Below, piece after piece: positions 10,761-21,715 of a DNA stretch of 64,000 nt (position 1 is the first letter of the stretch; every line of letters starts with the position of its first letter). This DNA comes from Hippophae tibetana (taxonomy: Eukaryota; Streptophyta; Magnoliopsida; Rosales; Elaeagnaceae), in assembly GCA_037013495.1 (NCBI GenBank), contig CM072811.1:17552659-17616658 (forward strand). The letters run 5' to 3'. Under the pieces are notes generated by a model that was not told the origin of the DNA, made no database searches, and was given only the letters and a program-made list of their open reading frames with translations. The position numbers and the translations under genes were made by a program.

Positions 10761-12358
10761 CCACAAACATTGAACTAAATGTAAAAATTAAAAGAAATAA
10801 TAAAAACAATCAAATCAAAAACTAAAATTACAAAAATATCAAAAATTAACTTTTAAGAATAAAAGAAAACAAGATAACACAATCATGATTAAAATCTCAA
10901 GCATAAGTTATTTTAATCTTCTTAAACAATCATGATTTATTATAATAATTAGTCGAAAATCATTTTCATATTTCATATAAAAAATGTATCAATTTAATTT
11001 CACCCAATTTTTGTGTCTAGAATCTGAATTCGCTTCGACTCTATTCCTCACTAGTCAATAATCTCAAAACACTGAATTCTATGGGTTCAAACACATACTA
11101 ATTTATATGCGAAAGAGTTTATGTATAAAAATGAACTAATATGTGCGCATATGTATAAAGAATAAAGGTTCAAAGTATTATTTTGACATTGATCTCATGA
11201 AAGGAATCAAATGCATAAATCAAACTCATTAAGAATTTTTTTCAAGATATATGCCATTTACAAATAAAGAAAGTGCAATGACTTTTTAGGGAATTACTTC
11301 CTATATCTTTCTTTTGTAATTAACCTTTACTCATAACTTTGTAGGCAATGTGGGTCATAGTATGCAGATTATACTATATATTCTTTATCTCTCTATTTTT
11401 TCTGAAGATATTTCTCAATATATATATATATTTTAGAGAGTCAACCCATGTACAAATTGTACATTTTTTAGGATTTTGGTGAGTGGTTAATTTTTTGGCT
11501 TTTTTGTTTGATCTTGGTTTAGGTAACCCTAGATATGTCTTTTTTTTTTGTAACAGTTATGCATGAATGAGATATAAGCATATACTATCAATTTCTACTC
11601 AAATCATTTAATCTAAGCAAAAATAATAAAATATATATATACGATACTCTATTAAGATGAGAAAAATTTATACATTCAATGCTAATACCTATAAAGATCA
11701 TCTAAAAAATTGAAAAAATAAGAAATATGTTTGGAGTAGAAAAAAAAATATATTTCACTCTGAATAAATGAAATTATGCTCAAATTATATCTCACAAAGG
11801 TAGTCTCCACTAAAAAAAATTCATAAACACGGATTTTGGGTTTAATATAATTTCTACATCTTATCAAGAAATACTAGTTATGAGAAAAAATTAACTAATT
11901 ACCAAAAACAATTACAAAATATTTCATGATATGTTTTCAAAAATTAATCTAATAGTACAAAAGACTTAGCTATTTATTAAATTTTATTTAAAGAAATGAT
12001 AAATTTTTGTTAGATTTTTTTTAAATTAATTCTAAAATTACTAAAATTACTAAAGCACACAAAATAAAACCAAACACCATAAAAATGAAAATGTGAACAT
12101 AAAATAATAAAAAAAATAATTTTTTTTTGTTTTTACACCATAAAATAAATGCAGGTGCATCCATCATATTCATCATTAAAGTGTATACAGACAGATTGTT
12201 GTGAACTTCTAACATCTCAACAAATATTTTTAGTTTTAAGAATTTAAACATTATTCACATATAATTAAACTAAAATGAACAATAAAATTAAGTAAATAAA
12301 ATAAATAACAGAAAATTACCTAAAATGATGGGTTGCCTCCCATCCAGCGCTTAGTTTA
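10761..12358 (-). other. 3' non-coding region of the Athila-like element
   Basis: AT-rich DNA lies between the integrase end and the tail at 8,571-8,753. Athila elements often carry an env-like frame here, but no such frame can be supported: the largest open stretches (61 and 76 codons) have low-complexity translations. The block GGTTGCCTCCCATCC at 12,331-12,345 sits immediately downstream of the polyprotein. Confidence 0.55.
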
Positions 12359-12375
12359 ACGTCTTAGCAAGACGT
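12359..12375 (-). other. Conserved small hairpin after integrase
   Basis: ACGTCTT-AGC-AAGACGT is a perfect 7-bp stem with a 3-nt loop just downstream of the integrase frame. A version with a longer loop (CGTCTT-CTAGC-AAGACG, 17,868-17,884) sits downstream of the first gag. Retention of both arms in two places suggests an RNA structure at the polyprotein end. The function is unknown. Confidence 0.5.
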
Positions 12376-12387
12376 AAATTTATGGTG

Positions 12388-13545
12388 CTAAGGGTTACTC
12401 AGCCAAATGCAATCCATTTCAACAATGTTGTTTGGTTCTTCTAAATAAGGCTTCACACGATGTCCATTGGCTTTGAATGTTTTTTGTGTCTTGGAGTCCA
12501 ATAGTTCTACTACTCCATGTGCAAATACCTGAACTATTTTGAATGGTCCATCCCATCTTGATCTCAGCTTTCCTAGAAATAATCTCAAACGAGAGTTAAA
12601 TAAAAGAACTTTCATTCCAGGGTGAAGAGTCTTAGGAACTAGCCTCTTGTTATGATAACGCTTAGTACGCTCTTTGTATAATTTGGCATTCTCACAAGCT
12701 TCGTTCCTAATTTCTTCCAACTCATTAAGATGGAGTAACTGTTTTTCTCCTCCTTTATCTAAATCCATGTTTAACTCTTTAATTGCCCAGTAAGCCTAGT
12801 GTTCAAGTTCAACTGGAAGGTGGCACGCTTTCCCAAAGATTAACCAATAAGGGCTCATCCCAATAGGTGTTTTGTAAGTGGTGTGGTATGCCCATAAGGC
12901 ATCATTTAACTTAAATGCCCAATCCTTCCTTGAAGAATGCATAGTGTGTTCCAATATTCCCTTAATTTTCCTATTACTTACTTCCACTAAACCAGAAGTT
13001 TGAGGATGATATGGAATAGCTACTTTATGTGTGATGTTGTACTTGTTTAGTACTCCATCAAAGATCTTGTTACAAAAATGGCTACCTCCATCACTTATTA
13101 TAGCTCTAGGCGTTCCAAACCTGCTGAATATTAAATCCTTCAAGAATTTAACAACAACATTAGCATCATTGGTTTTAGTGGGGATAGCTTCTACCCACTT
13201 GTTTACATAATCCATAGCAACCAAAATATATTGAAAACCATTGGATGGGGGAAAAGGACCCATAAAGTCAATCCTCCATACATCAAAGAGTTCAACAACT
13301 AAATTAGATGTCAAAGGAATTTCATCTCTTTTGCTTATGTTTCCTATTCTTTGACATCTATCACATTGTGCAGAAAACATATGAGCATCTTTAAAAAGAG
13401 TGGGCCAAAAGAATCCAGACTGTAATACCTTACGGGCTGTCTTTTCACCACCAAAATGGCCCCTACAATGAAGTTCATGACAAAAAGTTAGAATGCTCTT
13501 ATGTTCTTCTTCAGGTACACATCACCGGATGACTTGATCTTGACC
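12388..13545 (-). pseudogene. Athila-like integrase
   Basis: Integrase inserts the element's cDNA into chromosomal DNA. The zinc-binding HHCC region reads [13 protein letters not shown], then CDRCQR. The catalytic core shows the DDE triad in [18 protein letters not shown] and SGLVEVSNR. The C-terminal part (12,388-12,768) has KVLLFNSRLRLFLGKLRSRW and GVVELL. The main core frame, 12,796-13,380, is open for 194 codons. It is separated from the C-terminal frame by a stop near 12,795, and an in-frame TGA lies upstream near 13,524. All catalytic residues are present, but the polyprotein is interrupted. Confidence 0.85.
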
Positions 13546-13717
13546 AATCTTGTATAAATAAAAGTCATCCCAGAAATAGTCCTTAATAATTTTAAAAAAC
13601 CTTTTCTTGTCCTGATATGAAGTGTTAGGTCGCAAAACACCAGTGGCAAGATAGTTTACAATATCAGCATAGCATGGGTTTGGTCCTATTGAAAATAACT
13701 GTTCATCAGGAAAGGTT
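13546..13717 (-). pseudogene. RNase H-integrase spacer of pol
   Basis: This short linking stretch of the polyprotein lies between the RNase H frame and the zinc-binding region of integrase. Minus-strand reading frames continue in part (a stretch resembling WDDFYLYKIGQDQ near 13,525-13,585) but are broken. No separate gene is present. Confidence 0.5.
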
Positions 13718-15015
13718 TCAACTATATCTCATTACTCTCATCTTCAGAGAATTGAAGTCAGAAATCAACCTAGACAAATTGTCAACTACTAAGTTTTCAC
13801 TACCTTTCTTATCCTTGATTTCTAGGTCAAATTCTTGTAAGAGTAAGACCCACCTGATTAATCTTGGCTTGGCATTTGGTTTACCTAATAGGTATCTTAA
13901 AGCAGCATGATCAGAATGCATAATCACTTTAGATCCTACTAAATAAGACCGAAATTTGTCTAAAGAAAACACTATAGCCAAGAATTCCTTTTCAGTGGTG
14001 GTATAATTCATTTGGGCATCATTGAGTGTTTTGCTAGCATAGTAGATGACATGCAAACACTTATCCACTGCTTGTCCCAAGACTGCTCCTATAGCATAAT
14101 CGGAAGCGTTACACATTATTTCAAAAGGTAAAGACCAGTTTGGTGCCATAATAACAGGGGTAGATGTTAGTTTCTCTTTCAAGGTATTAAAGGCAATAAG
14201 GCAGTCCTTGTTGAAATTAAAATAAACATATTTTGATAGCAAGTTACATAAGGGATGACTTATTTTAGAGAAATCTTTAATAAATCGTCTGTAAAATCCT
14301 GCATGTTCTAAGAAGCTTCTTATCCCTTTCACAGATATAGGGGAGGTAGTTTGGAAATCAATTCAACTTTTGCCTTATCAACTTCAATACCCTTGTTTGA
14401 AATTATATGTCCTAAAACTATCCCTTGTTGAACCATAAAATGACTTTTCTCCCAACTAAGGGTGAGATTGCATTCAATGCATCTTTCTAAAACCAAAGTC
14501 AATTTATGTAAGCAATCATCAAATGAGTTTCCAAAGACAGTGAAATCGTCCATGAGAATCTCAATGAATTTTTCAACCATGTTCGAGAAAATAAATATCA
14601 TGCATCTCTGGAAAGTGGCAGGGGCTTTGCATAACCCAAATGACATTCTTCAAAAAGAAAATGTCCCAAAAGGACATGTAAATATGGTCTTTTCCTGATC
14701 TTCTGGTGCTATGGGTACTTGATAATATCCAGACAATCCATCTAGAAAATAGTAAAATTCATGCCCAGCTAATCTTTCCAACATTTGATCAATGAATGGA
14801 AGAGGAAGGTGATCCTTTTTAGTATATAAATTTAGTTTCCTAAAATCTATACACATTCTCCATCCAGTGATTATTCTAGTAGGCACCAATTCACTTTTGT
14901 TATTTTTAACAACTGTTATCCCAGATATCTTACGTACCACATGCACTGGACTAACCGACTTACTATCCGCAATTGGATAGATAATTCCCTCTTCTAACAA
15001 TTTAAGAATTTCTTT
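13718..15015 (-). pseudogene. Athila-like reverse transcriptase - RNase H
   Basis: RT copies element RNA into DNA and RNase H removes the RNA strand. The RT fingers and palm are at 14,650-15,000 (WRMCIDFRKLN, FYYFLDGLSGYYQVPI). The catalytic palm motif is at 14,329-14,646 as ILMDDFTVFG; the M-D-D form is normal for Athila. RNase H is at 13,718-14,332 ([42 protein letters not shown]). Two lesions are visible: an in-frame TGA at about 14,648 before MSFGL, and a one-base loss near 14,330 that shifts frame before [13 protein letters not shown]. Otherwise the enzyme is well preserved, which points to recent inactivation. Confidence 0.9.
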
Positions 15016-15194
15016 TTTTAACTATTTCTTGCATATTTGGGTTTAGTCTTCTTTGGGCCTCTCGTACAGGTTTAGCACCATTCTCCAAGTTGATCTTGTG
15101 CATACACATCGTAGGAATAATGCCTCTTATATCCCCAATACTCTAGCCTATAGCTTTCTTAAACTGTTTAAGTACTTTGATAAGTTCCTTTTTC

Positions 15195-15962
15195 TTAGGT
15201 GTTGGTCAAGGTTGAAGAAATTATCACTGGATAAGTTTCTCCTTCTCCCAAAAACACATATTTTAAGTGCTCAGGTAAGTCTTTGAGTTCAAGTTCAGAT
15301 GGATTGGCCTCTTTACTAGATGAAGAACTGGGTAGATTTAAACGTGTACTAGATTTTGTCATTACTTCATCATTGTCTAGTCGTTCAAGGTATCCCTTAA
15401 TTTCCTCATCTAAATCTTCTTCGACCTCTTCAAGTGTAAGAATAGTTTCAAGCTTGTCTTCTATTCTAGTTTGGGAAAAGGTGCTTTGGACAAGATTATC
15501 CAAAGGGTCAACATCGAATATTTCATCAATGGAAGAAATAGAAGGAAAAGGTGAAGAATCAAACACTTTAAAATGAATTGTCTCTCCTAAGACTGTCATT
15601 GTCAAATTTCCATCTTGGACATCAATAATAGTTTTAGTAATTTCCATAAACGGTCTACCAAGCAATATTGTGTGCTCTTTGTCCAATGCTGGATTTTCTT
15701 GCATATCTAGAACCACAAAGTCAACAGGTATTATCAGTTTGTCTACTTGTACCAACACATCCTCAACTATTCCATTTGGCTACTTAAGAGATCTATCTAC
15801 AAGTTGAAGGGACATCGTTATAGGTTTTAAATCTCCTAAATCGAGCTGTAAGAATATAGAGTAGGGAATCAAATTTATACTAGCACCTAAATCAAGCATT
15901 GATTTAGCAACCTTCCTATCCCCCATAGTTATGTTTATAATAAAACTTCTAGGGTCTTTCAA
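15195..15962 (-). pseudogene. Athila-like aspartic protease and linker
   Basis: The retropepsin-like protease cuts the polyprotein. Its active site reads SMLDLGASINLIP (15,780-15,962), and the second half follows in 15,195-15,758 with IPVDFVVLDMQENP, then ILLGRPFM. The catalytic Asp of D-x-G-A-S is present. A stop near 15,779 separates the two parts. The rest is an acidic, low-complexity linker leading to RT, which is usual for this group. Confidence 0.8.
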
Positions 15963-16407
15963 CTTAGGGGTAGTTTGTGCTGAAGTACAGTGCTAGAAAT
16001 TTCTTATACTACTACTCGTTCATTCAGTTCATACCTCCTTTTCTTAGTGTTCAACTCTTTGAAAAACTTAGCATATGAGGGTACATTCATGATCACTTCT
16101 AATAATGGTAAATTGATATTTACTTTAGAGAGCATATTAAAAAGATCATAGAATTGCTTATCTTGTTTGGATTCTTTTAGCAGGTGTGGAAAAGGTACTT
16201 GCAGTTGGTGTGGTTCTGTTATCTTTTGAATTTTGGGGATGTTAGATAACCTTCCAATGAGTTTTTCAGAAGGCTTGTTAAGTTTAACACGTGTTTCTCC
16301 TTTTTATAAGACTAGAATATCACCTTCTTTGTTACCTGAACTACAAGGTAGATCATTAGAGATTTCAGGTAAACTGGTATTGACTACCTTACCACTTCGA
16401 AGGGTTC

Positions 16408-17636
16408 TTACATCCTTTGCTTGTTCTGGTTGATTGAGAATTTTCCTGGTTCTTTCTTTTGCATTTTTTCAGCCAGTTGCCCAACTTTAGATTCAATCCT
16501 TTTAATCGAAGCCTCCATGGTGTTCAACCTTTGATTATTCATCAATTGGTTGTCATGACTAACTTGAATAAAAGCATTCAAGCTATCCTCTAAGGTTGGC
16601 TTAAAAGATTGTCTTGGTGGGTAAGGGTGGTTGTTATTCGACCTTAGTGTTAGACATTGGGTGTAGGTTGTGTAATTATTTTGTTTCCAATGATGGTTAG
16701 GGTGATTATAGGTTTTTGGATGATACCTTTGAAAGGATTTGGCGTCCTTCATGGCATCAACACTAGAATCACAAGTCTTTTAACAATTATGAGTACCATG
16801 CCCAATTGAAAAACACACTTCACACACCTCTTGATTTGGCATTTGGTGGGTAGTGAGAAGTTGCACTTGTTTAGTCAATTCAGCAAGTTGCAAGGTTATC
16901 TCATTATCTGAGCCAACTTCATTGACTCTTGCTCTCCTTCTAGCACTTTTTTGTTGGGAATTAGAACCCAATAACTTATAAATATTATAGGTTTCCTCTG
17001 TAGTTTTTTCTCCCATAGTACCTCCAGCAGCATTATCAACCATGTATTGACTCTACAGTGTCAATCCATCATAAAAGAATTGGTTCTGTAATTGCAATGG
17101 AAAGCTATGATTATGAAATTGAATGAAAAGATGTTTGAATCGTTCCCAAGTTTCATGAAAGGGCTCTTCATACTTTTGAGAAAATGTTGCTATCTTCGTC
17201 CTTAGATCAACAGTCTTTTGATAGGAATGGAACCTACCCATAAAAATTTCATATACTGCCTCCCAAGTTTTTAGAGAACCCGACTGTAGAGTAATGAACC
17301 ATGACCAAGCTTTATCCTTGAGGGTGTAAGGAAAACACCTCATCCTAAGTTGATCTTCATTGATTGCATGTAGTGGAAAGGTTTGGACAATAGCATAGAA
17401 TTCTCAAATGAAATGAAAAGGGTCTTCATTACGGACACCGTAAAAGGAAGGCAACAAAGAATAATGAATCTTTTTCAATTCATAATTCCTTGCAGTCTCT
17501 TGTAATTGTATGCCGAAAGGTACATTGCCAATGATTGGCATTGTATAGTCTTTCATCATTTTCTGCCTATCTTCAACATCTCCCATGGTTATTTGTAGTT
17601 GAAATTGATCCTCCTCCTATTGTGTATCAACATTTA
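16408..17636 (-). pseudogene. gag copy B of the Athila-like element
   Basis: Gag forms the virus-like particle. The N-terminal part reads NYELKKIHYSLLPSFYGV (17,404-17,586), followed by the retrotransposon gag core at 17,053-17,343 (MRCFPYTLKDKAWSWF, ETWERFKHLF). A zinc knuckle of the C-x2-C-x4-H-x4-C type is intact at about 16,785-16,826 (CEVCFSIGHGTHNC). A Lys/Gln-rich C-terminus follows at 16,408-16,752. In-frame stops separate the pieces. This copy is contiguous with protease and pol, so it is the native gag. Confidence 0.85.
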
Positions 17637-17639
17637 GCT

Positions 17640-17949
17640 CTTAAAAAATAGTAGATATCTCTAAGAAAGATTTCTCACTTGACAAAATGTATAGGCTTAA
17701 AGCAAAAAGGTGCAAGGAACCTAATTTTTTTTTAATGCTAAATTTAAAGAATGGACAATTTTTGAAACAAACAAATTTATTTCGTTTGAATTTTATTACA
17801 AACAAAATAAAACTAAAACAAAGGAAAATATAATAATGGGTGACCTCTCACGTAGGACTAAAATTTGTCGTCTTCTAGCAAGACGTTGCTTGGAGATTGT
17901 AGAATGACAAACTCAATGTCTCCTCTTCATTGAATTTATTTTACCCCAT
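17640..17949 (-). other. Non-coding spacer between the two gag copies
   Basis: The part nearest gag B looks like a gag leader. The part nearest gag A (17,837-17,885) holds GGGTGACCTCTCAC and the CGTCTT/AAGACG hairpin, which resembles the block found after integrase at 12,329-12,375. The order 'gag A, polyprotein-end block, leader, gag B' suggests that two elements, the first lacking pol, were joined by recombination. Confidence 0.6.
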
Positions 17950-19151
17950 TTGACCATCAAATTAGTCTTTGCTTTGTTTTTGCAAATGTTCAACTAACTG
18001 TTCTACTTGAACTTCCACCTTTTTTTATTGAAGCATCCATAGAGTCTAATCGTTGATTGGTTTTAGATTGGTTATCTCTACAAACTTGAATAAAATAATT
18101 CAAGTTGTCCTCCAGGGTTGATTTATTGGGAATGCTTCTTGGAATAGGCGGATGGAATTGTTGGCTTGGCTAATTTGAGCTTTGAGCGAAAGGAGGGGTT
18201 GTTTTGCCTCTAGGAGAAGTTCGAATGATTTCTCCACCCAAGATTATAGGTATTTGAATTGGGGTCAAACTTTGGTCTCTGTTGATATGCTCCCAATACA
18301 TTAACCTGTTCCGGTCCAACTATTGTTTCTACTTGATATGGACAGGCTTCAGTACCATGTCCCATATTGCTATACAAACCATACTGTTCATTATTGGTGT
18401 TGGTTTGCGTAGTGAGAAGGGTAACTAGCTTGGTCAATTGAACAAGTTGTTGTTGAACTTCATTGCTGAAATCGATTTCATAAACTCCAACTTTTCTCAC
18501 TCGTGAGCTTTTCTGTTGGGAATTAGTACCTAACATCTCAAAGAGGTTGTACGTCTATGAGGCAGTCTTTTCTCCCATTGCTCCTCCTGCAGCGTTGTCG
18601 ACAATGAACTGACATTGTTGTGTAAGTCCATCGTAAAAGATTTGGTTCTACAACTGCAGGGGAAAGCTGTGATGGGGACATTGAGTGAGAAACATTTTGA
18701 ACCTATCCCACGCTTCATGGAATGGTTCTCCTTCCATCTGAGAGAAAGTAGCAATCTTTCCTCTCAACTCTGATGTATTTTGGTGGGAATAGAATTTTCC
18801 CATGAATTTATTATAAATGTTCTCCCATGTCATCAGACAACTTGGGGGAAGTGACATCAACCAAGCTTTGGCCTTATCCTTTAAGGTGTTGGGGAAACAT
18901 CTCATTCTAAGTTGATCCTCATTTAGAATACCGAGAGGGAAGGTTTGGGCTGTAGCATAAAAGTCTCTAATGAAGGAAATAGAATCTTCATTAGGCAGCC
19001 CATAAAAGGAAGGAAGCATAGAAAAATGAATATTTTTTAGTTCATAATTCCAAGTAGCCTCACCCAGTTGGATAATGGTAGTTGTCGTGCCAATCACTCG
19101 TCTTGCAAACTCCTTTATGATGGTTTCCCTAACATGTTGGTTTTCTTCCAT
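17950..19151 (-). pseudogene. gag copy A (extra gag)
   Basis: A second gag lies upstream of gag B. The 167-codon frame 18,648-19,151 starts with Met and contains NYELKNIHFSMLPSFYGL and MRCFPNTLKDKAKAWLMSL, parallel to gag B. The C-terminal frame 18,210-18,536 has QLTKLVTLLTTQ. Its zinc knuckle reads YGLYSNMGHGTEAC, where both leading Cys are replaced by Tyr, so zinc binding should be lost. A frame break lies between the two parts. It differs from gag B at many positions, so it is not a recent duplicate. Confidence 0.8.
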
Positions 19152-19870
19152 TTCTTTCGGTTCCAGTAAAAGATTAAGGCTTGGTTCTATGTTTGGCTCA
19201 AAAACAGGTTAATGGTTGGAATCCAGTCTTTTTGACACTTGTTTAAATTTATGAATAATATTTACATATGGTGTAAGGGGGTTTCCTAAGGATCTCCTAC
19301 CACACATATACTATTGAAAATGTAAATTTAAAACTCCTCTCAAGAAAAATAATAAAATAACCAAACAAAAACTTAGAGAAAATTTACATGGTATTTAATA
19401 AAACACTAAACAAAACTAGTTAAACCCTAAGTTATTTTATTTTATTATTATTGTTTTTAAAAGAAAATAATAAACTAAAGTTTTTATTTTTTTTTACTTC
19501 AAATTTCAAATTGCAAAATTATTTTACTTTTAACGCTATTATTATTATTATTATTATTTAAATTTAAAATTATTAATTTTTTTATTTATGAACGTTAAAT
19601 TTATTATTATTATTATTTTCCTTTTTTTTAATTATTTCAAATTTTTTTAGATTTTTTTTTACTATCAAATTTCAAATTTTTTTTACTACTCACGCTATAA
19701 TTTTTATTTATTTATTTTTAATTTAAATTTTTTAAATTGTTTTTTTTGTTTTTTTTTCTTTCTTATGAAATTTGATATATATTTTTTGTTTTAACCCAAA
19801 AAAAATCACAATTATTTATAGCACAGATAGTTTTTTTAAAATTTTGATAAATACTTTAAAAACGCTATTC
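19152..19870 (-). other. AT-rich untranslated leader
   Basis: The leader between the primer-binding site and gag A is very A/T-rich. It has ATT triplet runs at 19,541-19,559 and about 19,603-19,617 and long T runs. No coding content is visible. Such leaders are normal for Athila/Tat-type elements. Confidence 0.6.
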
Positions 19871-19894
19871 CTTTCCCGGCAAAGGTGCCAAAAA
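19871..19894 (-). other. Primer-binding site, tRNA-Asp type
   Basis: On the minus strand, two or three bases after the LTR end at 19,897, the sequence reads TGGCACCTTTGCCGGGAAAG. It differs at only a few places from the tRNA-Asp-complementary site of Athila-type elements (TGGCGCCGTTGCCGGGGA). It fixes the direction of the element and identifies LTR C as its 5' LTR. Confidence 0.8.
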
Positions 19895-19896
19895 TT

Positions 19897-21715
19897 TGAT
19901 GAGTAAAAACCAGCATCGCCGATTCTGCCAATACTTTGGTTTTATATTTATAAAACTCTTGCAAGTGCACGAATAATTTCATAGAAAATGATAAGTATAC
20001 TCCCAAGGTCGATCTAAGGAAGGAATATTATGGTTTTTAATTTATTATTCAAACTTTTAAAAACGAAATTAAATCCTAAACATTTTGTCACGATATTTGG
20101 GTTTTTGTGTTTCTAATCTAATAACATAAAAATAAACATAGATAAATATTCAATAAACATTTATGTAAATTTTATCATTTATAATAGTGGAGTATTTATG
20201 GATATAATAACTAAGTTAATTATGCTTGCTCATATTATTTAGGTTATTAAAGATATAAATTGATATTTATTGATTTTCTCTTTTTTATATGAATACCACC
20301 TTTGGTGGGGTTAGATATTCTTTGTTAACTAAACAAATCAATTAACACCTATAGGTGAGGTTTATAACTAATTTGGTTAATTAAATTAATTCTTTTTTCT
20401 AAGAGATATTTGAAAATAAACCATTTAAATGCCACCTTTGATGGGGTTAGATAGTTTAAACTTTATTCAAGGTGTCCAAATTAAACCTAAGAATTTAATT
20501 ATCTGAGTACTAACTTTCAAGTTTTAAAACCACTACTGAAAACATGTTGTCAATACATTTTCACATAATAATTCTTATAAAAACTTTTGAAATAGAGCTT
20601 CACTCTAACTACCGGGTGATTGTACCAACAAATAAAAGAGTACTACTTTAAATCAGACCGGATAACTAAATCTTAAAATCTAATTTTCAGATTTAAGTTT
20701 GTAATGAAAAATAATATATTTCTCACTAACATTCTAAATACAAAATCTTGAATAAAAATAAAATCAATTCATTTTAGGGATTTTTACCTATTTAATATTT
20801 CGCAAGCATAACAACATTATTATTATATCATGTTTACAAACACCTAGCAAAGTTAAATTTAATCATAGACAAATTAAATATAACATGTAAGAATAAAGTA
20901 TAAAAAATAACTGTAAAGAAAATAAAATCCTTACAATACTTTGTTGCTATTCCCGTTGCTGGAAAACCTCCAAACGGAATTTGCACTCCCATTTATTGAA
21001 TCGAAAAGCAAATAAATTACAAAAACATAACTAGTTCTTCTCAAAAAGAGAAGAACTCTAAAACTAAGAGAAACTAACTAAGAAAAGCTAAAAACTAAGA
21101 AAAACTTAAAAACTAAGAAAGGAGAGAAAGAAAGAGAAGAGAAGATGTGTTTAGTTATGAATAGAATGAGGGTATTTATAGGTGAGGATGGGAAGAAAAA
21201 ATGGGTGAAAAAATGATTAAAAAAATGGAGAAAACGCGAAGTAGTGAATGATGATGTCATACTGACGACGTCATGCTAGTATGGGCGCGGCAGCGCACAT
21301 AAATGTGAGTAGGTTGGGCGCAGGCGCGCATAGACGGGAGCAGGGGTGCGCGCGAAAGGGAGAGTTGGTGCGCGCGTTGGCCGGCGCAGCTGGGCAGTTG
21401 GGCAGCGCGGCGCGATTTCCTCCTTTTTGACATTTTTGACCTTTTTGACCAATTTTGTCCAATTTTTTCATATTTGTTGACTTTGCCTCATTTATTTTTG
21501 AATATATTTGTGATGTATTGCCTCCAGTATTTCTCATTGAGTCTTTAAGTTACGTTTTTAAGTGAAAATACCTGGAAAAAAAATAAAAATACATGTAATT
21601 CCGAAAAGACAAATATATATAAATATATGATAAAATCATATAAATATATATATATATTTAATCAATTAATGTGTATAAAATCATGGTAAATTTAGTGTTT
21701 TTTGAGCACTCATCA
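19897..21715 (-). repeat. LTR copy C, 5' LTR of the Athila-like element
   Basis: About 1.82 kb. On the minus strand it starts TGATGAGTGCTC at 21,715 and ends TTTACTCATCA at 19,897, with perfect 8-bp inverted ends TGATGAGT/ACTCATCA. In order it contains the GC-rich block (about 21,280-21,420), GACGTCAT, the TATAAATA box and the CTTAG-rich leader. It adjoins the primer-binding site on one side and the ATGAT duplication on the other. Confidence 0.9.

Larger units (their letters stand above)
6624..21715 (-). mobile_element. Athila-like Ty3/gypsy insertion with inverted LTR ends
   Basis: The 15-kb insertion is bounded by a perfect 5-bp target duplication, ATGAT at 6,619-6,623 and 21,716-21,720. 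The coding order on the minus strand is 5' LTR (19,897-21,715), tRNA-Asp-type primer-binding site, gag twice, PR, RT-RNase H, INT, a non-coding tail and a polypurine tract before the start of a 3' LTR at 8,570. The left end is abnormal. After about 449 bp, the 3' LTR is replaced by an oppositely oriented LTR (6,624-8,121), and another LTR is inserted at 8,754-10,755. The pol genes carry few lesions, so this element is younger than its host element. Confidence 0.85.
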
